Shown here one piece after another: positions 56,105 to 64,000 of a DNA stretch of 64,000 nucleotides. The stretch is taken from contig CAZXVH010000008.1 of NCBI GenBank assembly GCA_964643965.1, positions 28,252 to 92,251 on the forward strand. Direction: 5' to 3'. Every line of letters begins with the position of its first letter. Position 1 is the stretch's first letter. The notes below the pieces were generated by a model. It was not told the DNA's origin. It did not search any database and saw only the letters and a program-made list of their open reading frames with translations. This DNA comes from GCA-2746795 sp964643965 (GTDB lineage: Bacteria > Chloroflexota > Anaerolineae > Promineifilales > Promineifilaceae). The position numbers and the translations under genes are program-made.

Positions 56105-56862
56105 TGTTGTTGAACCTCATTCGTTTTGATGTCGTTGTCTATTTTCTTTATATTTTTCTTTAAGACAGGCGTCAGCCCCAGACGGTCACGCAGCATGATG
56201 AGCAGCGCTTTGATGCCGTCTGACGTTTTGATTTTTTTACCTTCGGCATAGGTGCGCGGATTGTAGCTGATGGGAATTTCTAAAATGTCGTGACCGGATA
56301 AGAGGATTTTGTTTGGCAGTTCAAAGTCGAGGTTAAAGTCGGTGGTGGTGAGGTTGAGGGATTGCACTACATCCCGCCGCACCATTTTAGTGGCGGTGGC
56401 GACGTCGGTAAGATGGCCGCCAAAGAAGAGATTGGTAACGGCCGTTAGCAGGCGCACCCCCAGGTAAGCATGAGCGTATTCGTATTTCACATCGCCGCCC
56501 ATGACGCGGGAGCCAAAAATGGCGGCGGCGTTGGTTTCTTCGGCTTTGGCGCAAAATCGGATGTGTTCGGCCGGATCGTATTCAAAGTCGGCGTCCTGGA
56601 TGATCATGTAGTCGCCGCTCATGTGGTTGATGCCGGTGCGGATAGACATACCTTTGCCCTTGTTTTGCTCATGGAAGATGACGCGAATCTCGGGATCATC
56701 GATTTCCTGTAAAATCTCGCGGGTTCCGTCGGTGGAGTCGTTATCGACGACAATGATTTCCCGTGTCCAAGGGGGCGCGAGAGAGACTGCCTGAGTTTTT
56801 TGGATGACATCGCCGATGGTGGCGTGTTCGTTGTAGCAGCAAATGATGACAGTGAGCTTCAT
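56101..56862 (-). CDS. Family 2 glycosyltransferase (DPM1-like)
   Basis: A 253-residue GT-A enzyme. Motifs: VIICCYNEHATIGDVIQKTQ, IIVVDNDSTDGTREIL, NKGKGMSIRTGINHMSGDYM and the metal-binding QDADFEYDP (DxD-type, about residue 93-96); later GSRVMGG. The layout is close to dolichyl/polyprenyl-phosphate mannose or glucose synthases, without C-terminal membrane helices. The ATG at 56862 overlaps nothing upstream; its stop overlaps the kinase start (ATGA), so both are translated together, although their functions differ. Confidence 0.9.
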   Translation of the reverse strand: MKLTVIICCYNEHATIGDVIQKTQAVSLAPPWTREIIVVDNDSTDGTREILQEIDDPEIRVIFHEQNKGKGMSIRTGINHMSGDYMIIQDADFEYDPAEHIRFCAKAEETNAAAIFGSRVMGGDVKYEYAHAYLGVRLLTAVTNLFFGGHLTDVATATKMVRRDVVQSLNLTTTDFNLDFELPNKILLSGHDILEIPISYNPRTYAEGKKIKTSDGIKALLIMLRDRLGLTPVLKKNIKKIDNDIKTNEVQQQ

Positions 56863-56999
56863 GGTTCCAACAATAAGGACTGAGAACGTGCTTTTTAGCC
56901 GCGTCCTCAGTCCTCTGATTTTGTATCTTTAAATTCTTCGGGCAAAGCCAGCCGAGCATTATAACACAGGGTTGGTATTTGGAAAAAACGGGGATATTT

Positions 57000-57980
57000 T
57001 TACCCCCCCAATTCTGACATGACCCGGTTTAGGGGAATGATGTTTTCCTCTAGTTTGTGGCCCCACGGTTTCCAGTAGATGCCTTCACGCAGGATGGCTT
57101 TGAGGTCGTCGTCGCTGGCGCCGCGGCGCAGGGGGTCCATCAGGTTAACTTCTTTTTCGCGCAGGAGGCAGAGGCGTAAACGGCCGTCTGCCGTGAGGCG
57201 GGCGCGGCTGCAACTGGCGCAAAAGGGTTGGGTGACGGAGCTGATGAAGCCAATCGTGCCGGCCGAGTTGGGTAATTTATAGAGGCGAGCTTCTCCATCT
57301 AAACGGCCGTTATCCAGCATCGTCAGTTCGTCCAAACCGGCGGCAATCGTGGCTCGCAGTTCTGCTTCACTGACAGTGCCCGCTTGTTGAAAATCCGCCA
57401 CCTCGCCAAAGGGCATCATCTCGATAAAGCGAATCTGCCAGGGATGGGAGAGTGTCAACCGGGCCAGATCCACCACATCTTCCTGGTCGTTATAACCACG
57501 AACCACGACGGCATTGAGCTTTATGCCCAGACCGGCGGCGGCGGCGGCGTCTAAGCCAGCCCATACATCTTCCACCTGCCCCCAGCGCGTGAGCTTATGG
57601 AATTTTTCCGGGTTGAGCGTGTCGATACTGACATTGACGCGGGATAGACCGGCTTCGGCTAACGGCCGTGCCAGTTTGTTGAGGAGGAGACCGTTGGTCG
57701 TCATGGCTACTGTTCTGACGCCGGGCGTCTGGGCAATACCGCGTACAATCTCAACCACATTGGCGCGGATAGTCGGCTCGCCACCGGTGAGCCGGAATTT
57801 ATGGAAGCCCAGTTCGGCAAAAATGCGTACCAGGCGCATGATCTCGTCGTCTTGCAGCAGTTCTTCGCGCGGACGAAAGGTCATTGATTCTGGCATACAG
57901 TAAACGCAGCGCAGATTGCATTTATCCGTCAGAGAGATGCGCAGGTAATTGATGTCACGGCCAAATCTATCGAGAGGCAT
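57000..57980 (-). CDS. moaA: GTP 3',8-cyclase
   Basis: A 326-residue radical SAM enzyme, first step of molybdopterin synthesis. The SAM cluster is CNLRCVYC (C21, C25, C28) and the second [4Fe-4S] cluster Cys are C254, C257 (PFCASCSR) and C271 (RLCLL). Other blocks: KFRLTGGEPTIRANV, MTTNGLLL, NVSIDTL, and the C-terminal GG needed for activity is present (MSELGG). It would provide the cofactor used by the AOR and MoaD-type proteins at 4.5-8.5 kb. Start ATG 57980 with GGAAAAACCCC upstream; this start lies in the 55-bp sequence duplicated at the gap. Confidence 0.95.
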   Translation of the reverse strand: MPLDRFGRDINYLRISLTDKCNLRCVYCMPESMTFRPREELLQDDEIMRLVRIFAELGFHKFRLTGGEPTIRANVVEIVRGIAQTPGVRTVAMTTNGLLLNKLARPLAEAGLSRVNVSIDTLNPEKFHKLTRWGQVEDVWAGLDAAAAAGLGIKLNAVVVRGYNDQEDVVDLARLTLSHPWQIRFIEMMPFGEVADFQQAGTVSEAELRATIAAGLDELTMLDNGRLDGEARLYKLPNSAGTIGFISSVTQPFCASCSRARLTADGRLRLCLLREKEVNLMDPLRRGASDDDLKAILREGIYWKPWGHKLEENIIPLNRVMSELGG

Positions 57981-58148
57981 GGGGTTTTTCCAANNNNNNN
58001 NNNNNNNNNNNNNNNNNNNNNNNNNNNNNNNNNNNNNNNNNNNNNNNNNNNNNNNNNNNNNNNNNNNNNNNNNNNNNNNNNNNNNNNNNNNNNGCGCAGG
58101 TAATTGATGTCACGGCCAAATCTATCGAGAGGCATGGGGTTTTTCCAA
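57939..58148. other. Assembly gap (57994-58093) flanked by an identical 55-bp overlap
   Basis: The 55 bases 57939-57993 and 58094-58148 are identical and lie directly on each side of 100 N. They cover the first 14 codons of moaA and its ribosome site. This is what two contigs with an unmerged overlap look like, so the gap probably has no real missing sequence. Confidence 0.93.
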
Positions 58149-58441
58149 GTTAGCAATTAGAGATTAAAAATTAGAAATTAGAGATTAAAAATTAGAAATT
58201 AGAGATTGGAAGTGGACTTCTCTTCTGGGCAAATATTTTTAAACTTCCTACCGATAATCTATCGTGGTTTGCACCCCTTGTCAAAGGTTTTTATGATGTT
58301 TTTCTTTTTAAATCATGAAACGCTTCGCTGCCGCCACTCGCCCACCCGCCACTCGCCGCTCACCGCCCACCGCCAGTTAAGCGATTGATGATTAGTAGGG
58401 GAATCAGCGAGGTTTCAAACTGCCGTGCCCTGATTTACAGG

Positions 58442-58447
58442 TATAAT
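58442..58447 (+). promoter_or_regulatory. -10 box of the LCP gene, long leader
   Basis: TATAAT in GGTATAATGTTCTGG. No convincing -35 box. If used, the LCP transcript has a leader of about 240 nt that contains both hairpins. Confidence 0.5.
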
Positions 58448-58490
58448 GTTCTGGTTATACAGTTTGTACGATCTGTTCGCATTCCACTCA

Positions 58491-58522
58491 GAGTATTGAA
58501 GTTTGTTAAAACTTCAATACTC
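58491..58522. repeat. Perfect hairpin, 14-bp arms, GTTA loop
   Basis: Arms GAGTATTGAAGTTT and AAACTTCAATACTC. No T-run follows, so it is not a normal terminator. It would lie in the leader of the LCP transcript. Confidence 0.8.
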
Positions 58523-58603
58523 TCCGAGAGATAAAAAGGTGGGTATGGTTTAAATATCCATGAAATTAGCTTGACATATTTTGTGGAATGATCTCTTTTT
58601 TGT

Positions 58604-58661
58604 GATGACAACGAATTTTAGAAGGGAACGAATTCGTTATTTTCTAAAATTCGTTGTCATC
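58604..58661. repeat. Nested inverted repeat, 20-bp perfect arms
   Basis: Arms GATGACAACGAATTTTAGAA (58604-58623) and its exact reverse complement (58642-58661). The 18-nt loop contains another palindrome, AACGAATTCGTT (58628-58639), whose words repeat the arm core AACGAATT. It lies 29 nt before the LCP start. Confidence 0.85.
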
Positions 58662-58690
58662 ATTGTAAAAAAATAAAACTAACTTGAACC

Positions 58691-59776
58691 ATGCCAAAAG
58701 GTGAAATTTTGAAACGTTCTAATTCATTGATACCAGGTTGGCTGTCCATTGCCTTATCGGTCGCCTTTGTTTTCTCCAGCATTGCTGTGATGATCTTCGC
58801 TTTTCTCACATTTCAGGTGATCGCACAACGGCCGTTAAACCCCATTGAGCAAGCCGCTGAAGCCGTCGCCGATGTCAGCCTGCAAATGGAACAGAGCGGC
58901 CCGGCGCTGGCCCCGGCCGTGCCTCTGGGCATGCCCACTCCCACACTTTTCCCCACCAGCGAACCCTGGGTTGGGGATGAGCGCGTCAATATTTTGTTGA
59001 TGGGCATCGACCGCCGCCCGGGAGAAGCCTTTATCTCACGCACTGATTCCATAATGCTCGTTTCTGTAGACCCCGAAACAGAAGCTGTTTCGATCTTGTC
59101 GATCCCCCGCGATTTGTACGTCGTCATTCCCGGGCAAGGACGAGATCGCATTAACACCGCCTTTGTCTATGGCGCTTCTGGCGGCAACCCGGAAGGGGGC
59201 GCTTCCCTGGCGATGCAAACCGTTTCTTATAATTTAGGCGTGCCTATTGATCATTATGTTCTGGTTGATTTCAGCGCCGTTATCAACGGCATCAATACCT
59301 TAGGCGGCGTTGATGTCTATGTGCCTCAGGCGATCAATGATCCCACTTACCCGGATATGAATTATGGCTTTGATCCCTTCTTCATCGCCGCCGGCAACCA
59401 GCATTTGGATGGGGAAACGGCCTTGAAATACGCCCGCACCCGCCATGCTGACAGCGATTTCGGCCGGGCTGCCCGGCAACAGCAGGTGATTCTGGCGGCG
59501 CGGGATAAAGCGCGTTCATTGGGCATCCCCAGCCTGCTGGCAAAAGCGCCAACGCTCTACCGCCAGTTAGAGAGCGGTGTCAAAACAGACCTGAGCCTGG
59601 AGCAAATGGTGGCGTTGGCGCAGGTGGTGGGGGATATGCCACGGGACAATATTCGCAATGAAGTGCTGGATTATGCGTATGTCTCCAGTTACCTGACAGA
59701 GACGGGAGCGCAGGTATTGGTATTAAATAACGAGATGACGGCAGCATTGGTGCAAGAACTCTTTTACAATGAGTAA
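58691..59776 (+). CDS. LytR-CpsA-Psr (LCP) family protein
   Basis: A 361-residue membrane-anchored protein. One N-terminal helix (about 15-40) anchors an outward LCP domain: NILLMGIDRRPGEAFISRTD, VSILSIPRDLYVVIPGQG and RINTAFVYGA hold the Arg and Asp residues that bind the polyprenyl-pyrophosphate; later ALKYARTRHADSDFGRAARQ. LCP enzymes transfer glycopolymers to the cell wall. The ATG at 58691 lacks a ribosome site; the in-frame TTG at 58709 has AAAGGTGA just upstream and may be the real start. The leader holds two hairpins. Confidence 0.9.
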   Translation: MPKGEILKRSNSLIPGWLSIALSVAFVFSSIAVMIFAFLTFQVIAQRPLNPIEQAAEAVADVSLQMEQSGPALAPAVPLGMPTPTLFPTSEPWVGDERVNILLMGIDRRPGEAFISRTDSIMLVSVDPETEAVSILSIPRDLYVVIPGQGRDRINTAFVYGASGGNPEGGASLAMQTVSYNLGVPIDHYVLVDFSAVINGINTLGGVDVYVPQAINDPTYPDMNYGFDPFFIAAGNQHLDGETALKYARTRHADSDFGRAARQQQVILAARDKARSLGIPSLLAKAPTLYRQLESGVKTDLSLEQMVALAQVVGDMPRDNIRNEVLDYAYVSSYLTETGAQVLVLNNEMTAALVQELFYNE

Positions 59777-59810
59777 ATAAGCGTTCACAAATAAAATTCT
59801 AAGGTGTTTT

Positions 59811-61676
59811 ATGAATAGGGCGACGTTCAGAGAAAAATTACAAAAAAAACCGCTACTTTTAGACGGGGCTATGGGCACCCTGCTACACGCCAAAGGGACG
59901 GCCATTGACGCCAGCTTTGACGCCATGAACGTCAGGAATCCGGCGCTGGTGGCGGAAATTCACCGCGAATATATTGAAGCCGGCGCCGATATTATCGAGA
60001 CCAATAGCTTTGGCGCAAACCGGTTTAAGCTGGCGGAGCATGGGTTGCAAAACGAGACCGTTGCCCTGAATCGGGCCAGTGTCGATGTGGCCCGACGAGT
60101 GATCGCCGGTTCGTTTAAGCCGGTGCTGCTGGCCGGGTCGGTGGGGCCTTTGGGGGTGCGGTTGGCGCCATTGGGCCGGGTGTCTGAGGCGCAGGCGGAG
60201 GCTGCGTTTGCAGAACAGATTGAGGCGCTGCTCAATCCTGACGGCCCCGGGGTGGATTTGCTGATCCTGGAAACGATGACGGATGTGAAGGAGATGAAAA
60301 CGGCCGTTTCCGCCGCCCGCGCCCTTTCCCCAGATATTCCTATTGTCTGTCAGCTCACATATAACCGGGATGATCGCACCCTGCTGGGTTTGTCGCCCGA
60401 TGAAGCGGCCCGTAAACTGGCGGAACTGGATATCGACGTGGTGGGCGTCAATTGCAGCACCGGCCCGGCGCAAGTGCTGCGCCTGATCGCCATGATCCAC
60501 CAGGCTATCCCTGATCTGCTGCTCTCGGCCGCGCCCAACGCTGGCTGGCCGGAGCAGTTAGACGGGGGACGGGTGATGTATCCCGCACCGCCCGCCTATT
60601 TTGGCGAATATGCTCCTTCCTTTGTGGATGCCGGAGCGCGGTTGATCGGCGGCTGCTGTGGCACTACGGCGGCCCACATCCACGCCATGCGCATGGCCCT
60701 GGATGATCCCCACGCTCCTAAACGGCCGTTACCCCCCATTCAAATCGTAGAGCGAGCAGAGAAGCGAACGGCCGTTTTAGACGAACCCACCCAGTTAGCC
60801 CAAGCTTTGGCGCAAAATAAATTCGTCATCACCGTGGAAATGAGTCCGCCGCGCGGCGTAGCCGCCCAACGGCTGCTGGTCGGCGCCCAAATGCTTAAAG
60901 AAGCGGGCGCTACCATGCTCAACATCGCCGACAGTCCCCTGGCCCGAATGCATATGAGCGCCTGGGCTGCTGCCCAATTGGTGCAGCAAAAAGTGGGCCT
61001 GGAAACTGTCTTGCATTTCCCCACACGGGGGCGCAACATCTTGCGTATCCAGGGGGATTTGCTGGCGGCGTATGCCATGGGTATCCGTAACCTGTTTGTG
61101 GTCATGGGCGACCCCACCCGCATCGGCGATTTCCCCGAGGCCATGGACGCCTATGACATTGTGCCCACCGGCCTTTTGCAGCTGATCAGCGCTCATTTTA
61201 ACCAGGGGCTAGACAAAGCCGGTCAGCCGTTAGACCAGGCCACCAACTTCACCGCCGGCTGCGCCGTTAATCTGACGCCCCATGATCTTGAGCGAGAAAT
61301 GCGCTTACTGCGTAAAAAGATGCAAAACGGCGCTGACTTTGCTTTGACGCAGCCCATATTTGATCCAGTCGCCGCCCAAAAATTTATCAGCCAATACCAG
61401 GAAACGTACCAGGAGCCGATCCTGCCTCTACTGGCGGGCATCAAGCCTTTGTACAACAGTCGCAATGCGGAATTTTTGCACCATGAAGTGCCCGGCATAC
61501 TCATACCTGAAGCGCAGCGAGAGCGGATGCGCCTGGCCCCAGATCCCCAGCAAGAAGGGGTGCGTATTGCCCAAGAAATCCTGGCAGAGATGCAGCCCTT
61601 TGTGCAAGGCGTCTATCTCATGCCCGCCTTCGGCCGGTACGACCTGGTAGCAGATATTATTGATAGAATTGGCTAA
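59811..61676 (+). CDS. Homocysteine S-methyltransferase / methylenetetrahydrofolate reductase fusion
   Basis: A 621-residue bifunctional protein (YitJ-like). Residues 1-300 are a homocysteine methyltransferase with the zinc ligands Cys215 (GVNCSTGP) and Cys282/Cys283 (GGCCGTT); early blocks LLLDGAMGTLL and ETNSFGANRFKL. Residues about 335-621 are a methylene-THF reductase barrel: FVITVEMSPPRG, TMLNIADSPLARM, LFVVMGDPTRIGDF, FTAGCAVNLTPHD, GADFALTQPIFDP. Together they reduce methylene-THF to methyl-THF and pass the methyl group toward methionine, or use another methyl donor. It fits with ahcY and the adenosine-like kinase in one methyl cycle. Start ATG 59811 after AAGGTG. Confidence 0.94.
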   Translation: MNRATFREKLQKKPLLLDGAMGTLLHAKGTAIDASFDAMNVRNPALVAEIHREYIEAGADIIETNSFGANRFKLAEHGLQNETVALNRASVDVARRVIAGSFKPVLLAGSVGPLGVRLAPLGRVSEAQAEAAFAEQIEALLNPDGPGVDLLILETMTDVKEMKTAVSAARALSPDIPIVCQLTYNRDDRTLLGLSPDEAARKLAELDIDVVGVNCSTGPAQVLRLIAMIHQAIPDLLLSAAPNAGWPEQLDGGRVMYPAPPAYFGEYAPSFVDAGARLIGGCCGTTAAHIHAMRMALDDPHAPKRPLPPIQIVERAEKRTAVLDEPTQLAQALAQNKFVITVEMSPPRGVAAQRLLVGAQMLKEAGATMLNIADSPLARMHMSAWAAAQLVQQKVGLETVLHFPTRGRNILRIQGDLLAAYAMGIRNLFVVMGDPTRIGDFPEAMDAYDIVPTGLLQLISAHFNQGLDKAGQPLDQATNFTAGCAVNLTPHDLEREMRLLRKKMQNGADFALTQPIFDPVAAQKFISQYQETYQEPILPLLAGIKPLYNSRNAEFLHHEVPGILIPEAQRERMRLAPDPQQEGVRIAQEILAEMQPFVQGVYLMPAFGRYDLVADIIDRIG

Positions 61677-61810
61677 ACCATTCCCGTTTGCCACATTGAC
61701 CAAAGCTCTCTACAATCAGAGCGGATGTTCTACTTACAGGGCTGTCAGGTTTGGCCCGGATAGAGTTATCCTTCGAGTAACCTTGACAGCGCTTTGAATC
61801 AGGAGGCCTC

Positions 61811-63037
61811 GTGGGCTTTTTTGCAGGAAGGCAGCTAAACCAATCTGAAACCTGGACCGTTGCCAGTTTGACCGCCTACATTCGGGAAATGTTTGAGGTC
61901 GATTATCGCTTGCAAGATGTGGAAGTAAGCGGCGAACTGTCCAACTTCACGCGGGCGCGATCCGGCCATTTGTATTTCACTCTGAAAGACGCCGAGGCGC
62001 AGCTTAAATGCGTCATGTGGCGCTCGGCGGCGGAGCGGCTGCCTTTTGCCCCAGGCGAGGGGGATGCGGTGGTGGCGGAAGGGCGCGTCTCTGTTTATGA
62101 AGCGGGCGGCAATTACCAGCTTTATGTGGAGCGGATGCAGCCGGCCGGACGGGGCAATCTGGCCCTGGCGTTTGAGCAGTTAAAACAGCGGTTGGCCGAT
62201 GAAGGCTTGTTCGATCCCGTTCATAAAATTCCCATCCCGGCCGTTCCCCGGAAAATTGGCATTGTCACCTCGGCGGATGCGGCGGCGCTGCGGGATATTT
62301 TGAATGTGTTGAATCGGCGCTACCCGCTGGTTTCCGTATTGATTGCGCCCACGTTGGTGCAGGGAACAGAGGCGCCGCCGCAAATTGTGCGAGCTTTGCA
62401 ATGGTTAGACGGCCGTTCTGACATCGACGTCATCATCATTGCCCGGGGTGGCGGCTCAGTTGAAGATTTGTGGGCGTTTAACGATGAGCGGGTGGTGCGG
62501 GCTATTTTTGCCGCCCAACACCCCATCATCAGCGGCATTGGCCACGAGATAGATTTTACCATGGCTGATTTTGTGGCCGACCAACGAGCGCCCACCCCGT
62601 CGGCCGCTGCGGAACTGGCTGTGCCCGACATTGAAGAGCTTGTTTTACTGGTACATGGTTTGCAATCTGCTTTGACGAGTGAGATGCAAAGCCTGTTGCG
62701 CCAGCAGCGCCGACAGGTCGAGTCGCTGCTACGCACTCTGGACAGCCTCAGCCCACAGGCCCGGCTGGATAACAACCGGCAGCGGGTCGATATGCTGGCG
62801 GGGCGGTTGGAACGGGCCGTTCACAGACGTTTGGAGCGGGCGCAGAGCCGGCTGGATATTTTGCACAGAGGCTTAACGGCCGTTAGCCCCCAGGCGACGT
62901 TGGCGCGGGGATATGCCATTGTGCGGGATGAGAACGGCCGTTTAATCAAAACCATCAGCCACGTCCACCGCGGCGACACGCTTCAGGTACAGGTTGCTGA
63001 CGGCGCCTTCCCCGTCACCGTCAAAGTGCCTGCTTGA
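61811..63037 (+). CDS. xseA: Exodeoxyribonuclease VII large subunit
   Basis: A 408-residue nuclease subunit. N-terminal OB fold (about 12-110: VASLTAYIREMFEVDYRLQD, GHLYFTLKDAEAQLKCVMW), then the catalytic domain with IGIVTSADAAALRDILNVL, IIARGGGSVEDLWAFNDE and GIGHEIDFTMADFVADQRAP, then the coiled coil and C-terminal LARGYAIVRDENG. It starts with GTG, with AGGAGG (61801-61806) upstream. With XseB it degrades single-stranded DNA. The stop overlaps the next gene's ATG by one base. The preceding spacer has an imperfect GCTGTCA...TGACAGC hairpin. Confidence 0.95.
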   Translation: MGFFAGRQLNQSETWTVASLTAYIREMFEVDYRLQDVEVSGELSNFTRARSGHLYFTLKDAEAQLKCVMWRSAAERLPFAPGEGDAVVAEGRVSVYEAGGNYQLYVERMQPAGRGNLALAFEQLKQRLADEGLFDPVHKIPIPAVPRKIGIVTSADAAALRDILNVLNRRYPLVSVLIAPTLVQGTEAPPQIVRALQWLDGRSDIDVIIIARGGGSVEDLWAFNDERVVRAIFAAQHPIISGIGHEIDFTMADFVADQRAPTPSAAAELAVPDIEELVLLVHGLQSALTSEMQSLLRQQRRQVESLLRTLDSLSPQARLDNNRQRVDMLAGRLERAVHRRLERAQSRLDILHRGLTAVSPQATLARGYAIVRDENGRLIKTISHVHRGDTLQVQVADGAFPVTVKVPA

Positions 63038-63498
63038 TGTCACGTTTGCTGATGCGCGTCATCTTTTTTCTGGCCCGGATATATTGGAAAATATGCCAGC
63101 CCCTTACCTGGGGCGTCCGGTTAATGCTCATTCAAAACGAACAAATCCTGCTGGTGCGCCACACCTACCGCCGCGGCTGGTTCCTGCCCGGCGGCGGCCT
63201 GAAACGGCGGGAGACCTTTGACACGGCTGCCCGCCGAGAGGCGCGTGAAGAAACAGGCGCTCAACTCGGCCCGCTCACCTTTTGGGGCCTCTACTCCAAT
63301 CTGCGTGGCGATACCAGCGACCATGAAGTAGTGATGTTGTGTACTGAGTTTGCCCTCAACGGGAAAACAGATCGTGAAATTGAAGAATGCCGCTTCTTCT
63401 CTTTGGGTGAACTGCCTATCGGTACAAGCTCTAGTGCACAGAAATGCGTACGAGATTATCTGGCAGGTCAGCATCAACCGACTCTGGCAGAATGGTAG
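63037..63498 (+). CDS. Nudix hydrolase with N-terminal hydrophobic segment
   Basis: A 153-residue protein whose Nudix box GGGLKRRETFDTAARREARE followed by ETGA (about 52-75) has the complete GX5EX7REUXEEXGU pattern. The first 30 residues (LLMRVIFFLARIYW, QPLTWGVRLM) are hydrophobic and could touch the membrane. It hydrolyses an X-linked nucleoside diphosphate of unknown nature. Translation is coupled to xseA through TGATG. It splits xseA from xseB, which normally adjoin. Confidence 0.9.
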   Translation: MSRLLMRVIFFLARIYWKICQPLTWGVRLMLIQNEQILLVRHTYRRGWFLPGGGLKRRETFDTAARREAREETGAQLGPLTFWGLYSNLRGDTSDHEVVMLCTEFALNGKTDREIEECRFFSLGELPIGTSSSAQKCVRDYLAGQHQPTLAEW

Positions 63499-63592
63499 TT
63501 ATACTCGCAACGAGCATAATCTGACATTTTTACCAGAGATGGCGTGGTCAGAAAGCAGCCCTTCGGGACTGAAATGCGGCCACAGCGAGTAT

Positions 63593-63625
63593 AGAAGTTT
63601 ACCTTCTCTGAGAAGTTGAACTTCC
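63593..63625. repeat. Hairpin repeat family A, copy 5 (left arm degraded)
   Basis: AGAAGTTTACCTTCTC and GAGAAGTTGAACTTCC; the left arm differs from the consensus by two bases. It ends 20 nt before the xseB start. The degraded arm shows the copy is older or under less constraint. Confidence 0.7.
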
Positions 63626-63644
63626 AGGATAGAGAGGAGAAAAG

Positions 63645-63872
63645 ATGGAACAGAAATCAGTAGAAGAATTGACCTTTGAAGAAGCCCTGGCGGAACTGGA
63701 GAGCCTGGTGGCTCAGTTGGAAAGCGGTGAATTAGCTTTGGAAACTTCCCTGACCCTGTTTGAAAGAGGTCAGCAGTTGGCTACCCGCTGCAATGCTCAG
63801 TTGGAAACCGCCTCCCTGCGTATTGAGCAGCTTACCGCTGATGGCGAAATCATCCAATTGCCCACCCCCTAA
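63645..63872 (+). CDS. xseB: Exodeoxyribonuclease VII small subunit
   Basis: A 75-residue two-helix protein. TFEEALAELESLVAQLESGE and LALETSLTLFERGQQLATRC are the family core. Several copies bind each XseA chain. AGAGAGGAGAAAAG precedes the ATG. The gene is separated from xseA by a Nudix gene and a family-A hairpin. Confidence 0.95.
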   Translation: MEQKSVEELTFEEALAELESLVAQLESGELALETSLTLFERGQQLATRCNAQLETASLRIEQLTADGEIIQLPTP

Positions 63873-63894
63873 TTCTTGTTATATTTGGGCATGA

Positions 63895-63928
63895 TTTGGG
63901 TGTGCGATTTTCAAAATCGCGGCCCAAA
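63895..63928. terminator. Weak hairpin after xseB
   Basis: TTTGGG...GCGATTTT, one C, AAAATCGC...CCCAAA: a two-part stem 23 nt after the xseB stop. No T-run follows, so termination is uncertain. Confidence 0.4.
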
Positions 63929-63982
63929 CAAAATTAAAAAATCGTGTTACAAAGAACGGTAACATAACCAAGCGAGGAAATT

Positions 63983-64000
63983 TTGTTTAAAAGCATTCGT
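63983..64000 (+). CDS. First six codons of a further gene (cut by window end)
   Basis: TTG TTT AAA AGC ATT CGT reads M-F-K-S-I-R, with GAGGA (63974-63978) at suitable spacing. MFKSIR is a common opening of sensor histidine kinases, but six codons allow no assignment. Confidence 0.3.

Larger units (their letters stand above)
58149..58690. other. 540-nt intergenic region before the LCP gene with repeats and two large hairpins
   Basis: It begins with word-type direct repeats of TTAGAGATTAAAAATTAG (58156-58207), has a CGCCACTCGCCCACC-type run (58332-58376), a TATAAT box (58442-58447), a 14-bp-arm hairpin (58491-58522) and a 20-bp-arm nested inverted repeat (58604-58661). AT-rich, no gene recognised. 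Confidence 0.65.

Overview
The window looks like part of a chromosomal scaffold from a bacterium of moderate GC content, most likely a member of the Chloroflexota (Anaerolineae/Ardenticatenia-like, possibly a draft or metagenome assembly). This is inferred from the style of the proteins: a Ser/Thr kinase with an FHA domain and an extracytoplasmic tail, DUF6159-type and other membrane proteins, MoxR-DUF58, a secreted multidomain amylopullulanase, frequent GTG and TTG starts and a YidC without the Gram-negative periplasmic domain. Two 100-N gaps (24026-24125 and 57994-58093) mark scaffold joins; the second is flanked by an identical 55-bp sequence and is probably an unmerged contig overlap. No rRNA, tRNA, CRISPR array, prophage or intact insertion sequence was recognised.

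Layout. 1-4.4 kb: yceD (partial), rdgB and a 1097-residue membrane Ser/Thr kinase. 4.5-9 kb: a tungsten/molybdenum neighbourhood with a MoaD-like protein, a small partner that also ends in Gly-Gly, an aldehyde:ferredoxin oxidoreductase, a protoglobin fused to a MoaD-like domain, and a molbindin. 9-16 kb: SanA-like protein, methyltransferase, VapBC, acyl-CoA synthetase, an antitoxin-like gene with a possible toxin remnant, DUF6159 protein, hypothetical protein. 16-20 kb: MaoC hydratase, MazG-like protein, AidB-like acyl-CoA dehydrogenase, a decayed arsR/permease chimera and a redox-active disulfide protein. 20-24 kb: HAD-pyrophosphohydrolase fusion, response regulator, and purH split into two genes. 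24.8-29 kb: the rpmH-rnpA-yidD-(PQQ-propeller lipoprotein)-yidC-jag operon. 29-37.7 kb: aldo/keto reductase, thiolase, esterase lipoprotein, glgC, gyrB and a membrane protein. 37.8-45.4 kb: a 2515-residue amylopullulanase. 46-53.7 kb: moxR-DUF58, purN, acyltransferase-like membrane protein, dus, a broken HNH nuclease gene with its partner, nucleotidyltransferase and PAP2. 53.8-64 kb: ahcY, PfkB (adenosine-like) kinase, glycosyltransferase, moaA, LCP protein, homocysteine methyltransferase-MTHFR fusion, xseA, Nudix, xseB and the first codons of a further gene.

Links between genes. AhcY, the PfkB kinase and the homocysteine methyltransferase/MTHFR fusion form a methyl cycle with adenosine salvage. 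MoaA, MoaD, molbindin and AOR belong to pterin-cofactor chemistry. The acyl-CoA synthetase, acyl-CoA dehydrogenase, MaoC hydratase and thiolase supply fatty-acid oxidation steps. GlgC and amylopullulanase sit at opposite ends of alpha-glucan metabolism.

The most striking sequence-level feature is a highly iterated palindrome, AACGGCCGTT (core ACGGCCGT), seen at least 70 times in 64 kb inside genes and between them, where one or two copies would be expected by chance. It even builds the stems of two terminators. Other repeat families are a 33-34 bp hairpin (AGAAGTTCAAC...GTTGAACTTCT, five copies), a GC-rich inverted repeat, and simple-word tandem repeats in many spacers. The most interesting protein-level observation is the protoglobin-MoaD fusion beside the tungsten-type AOR.
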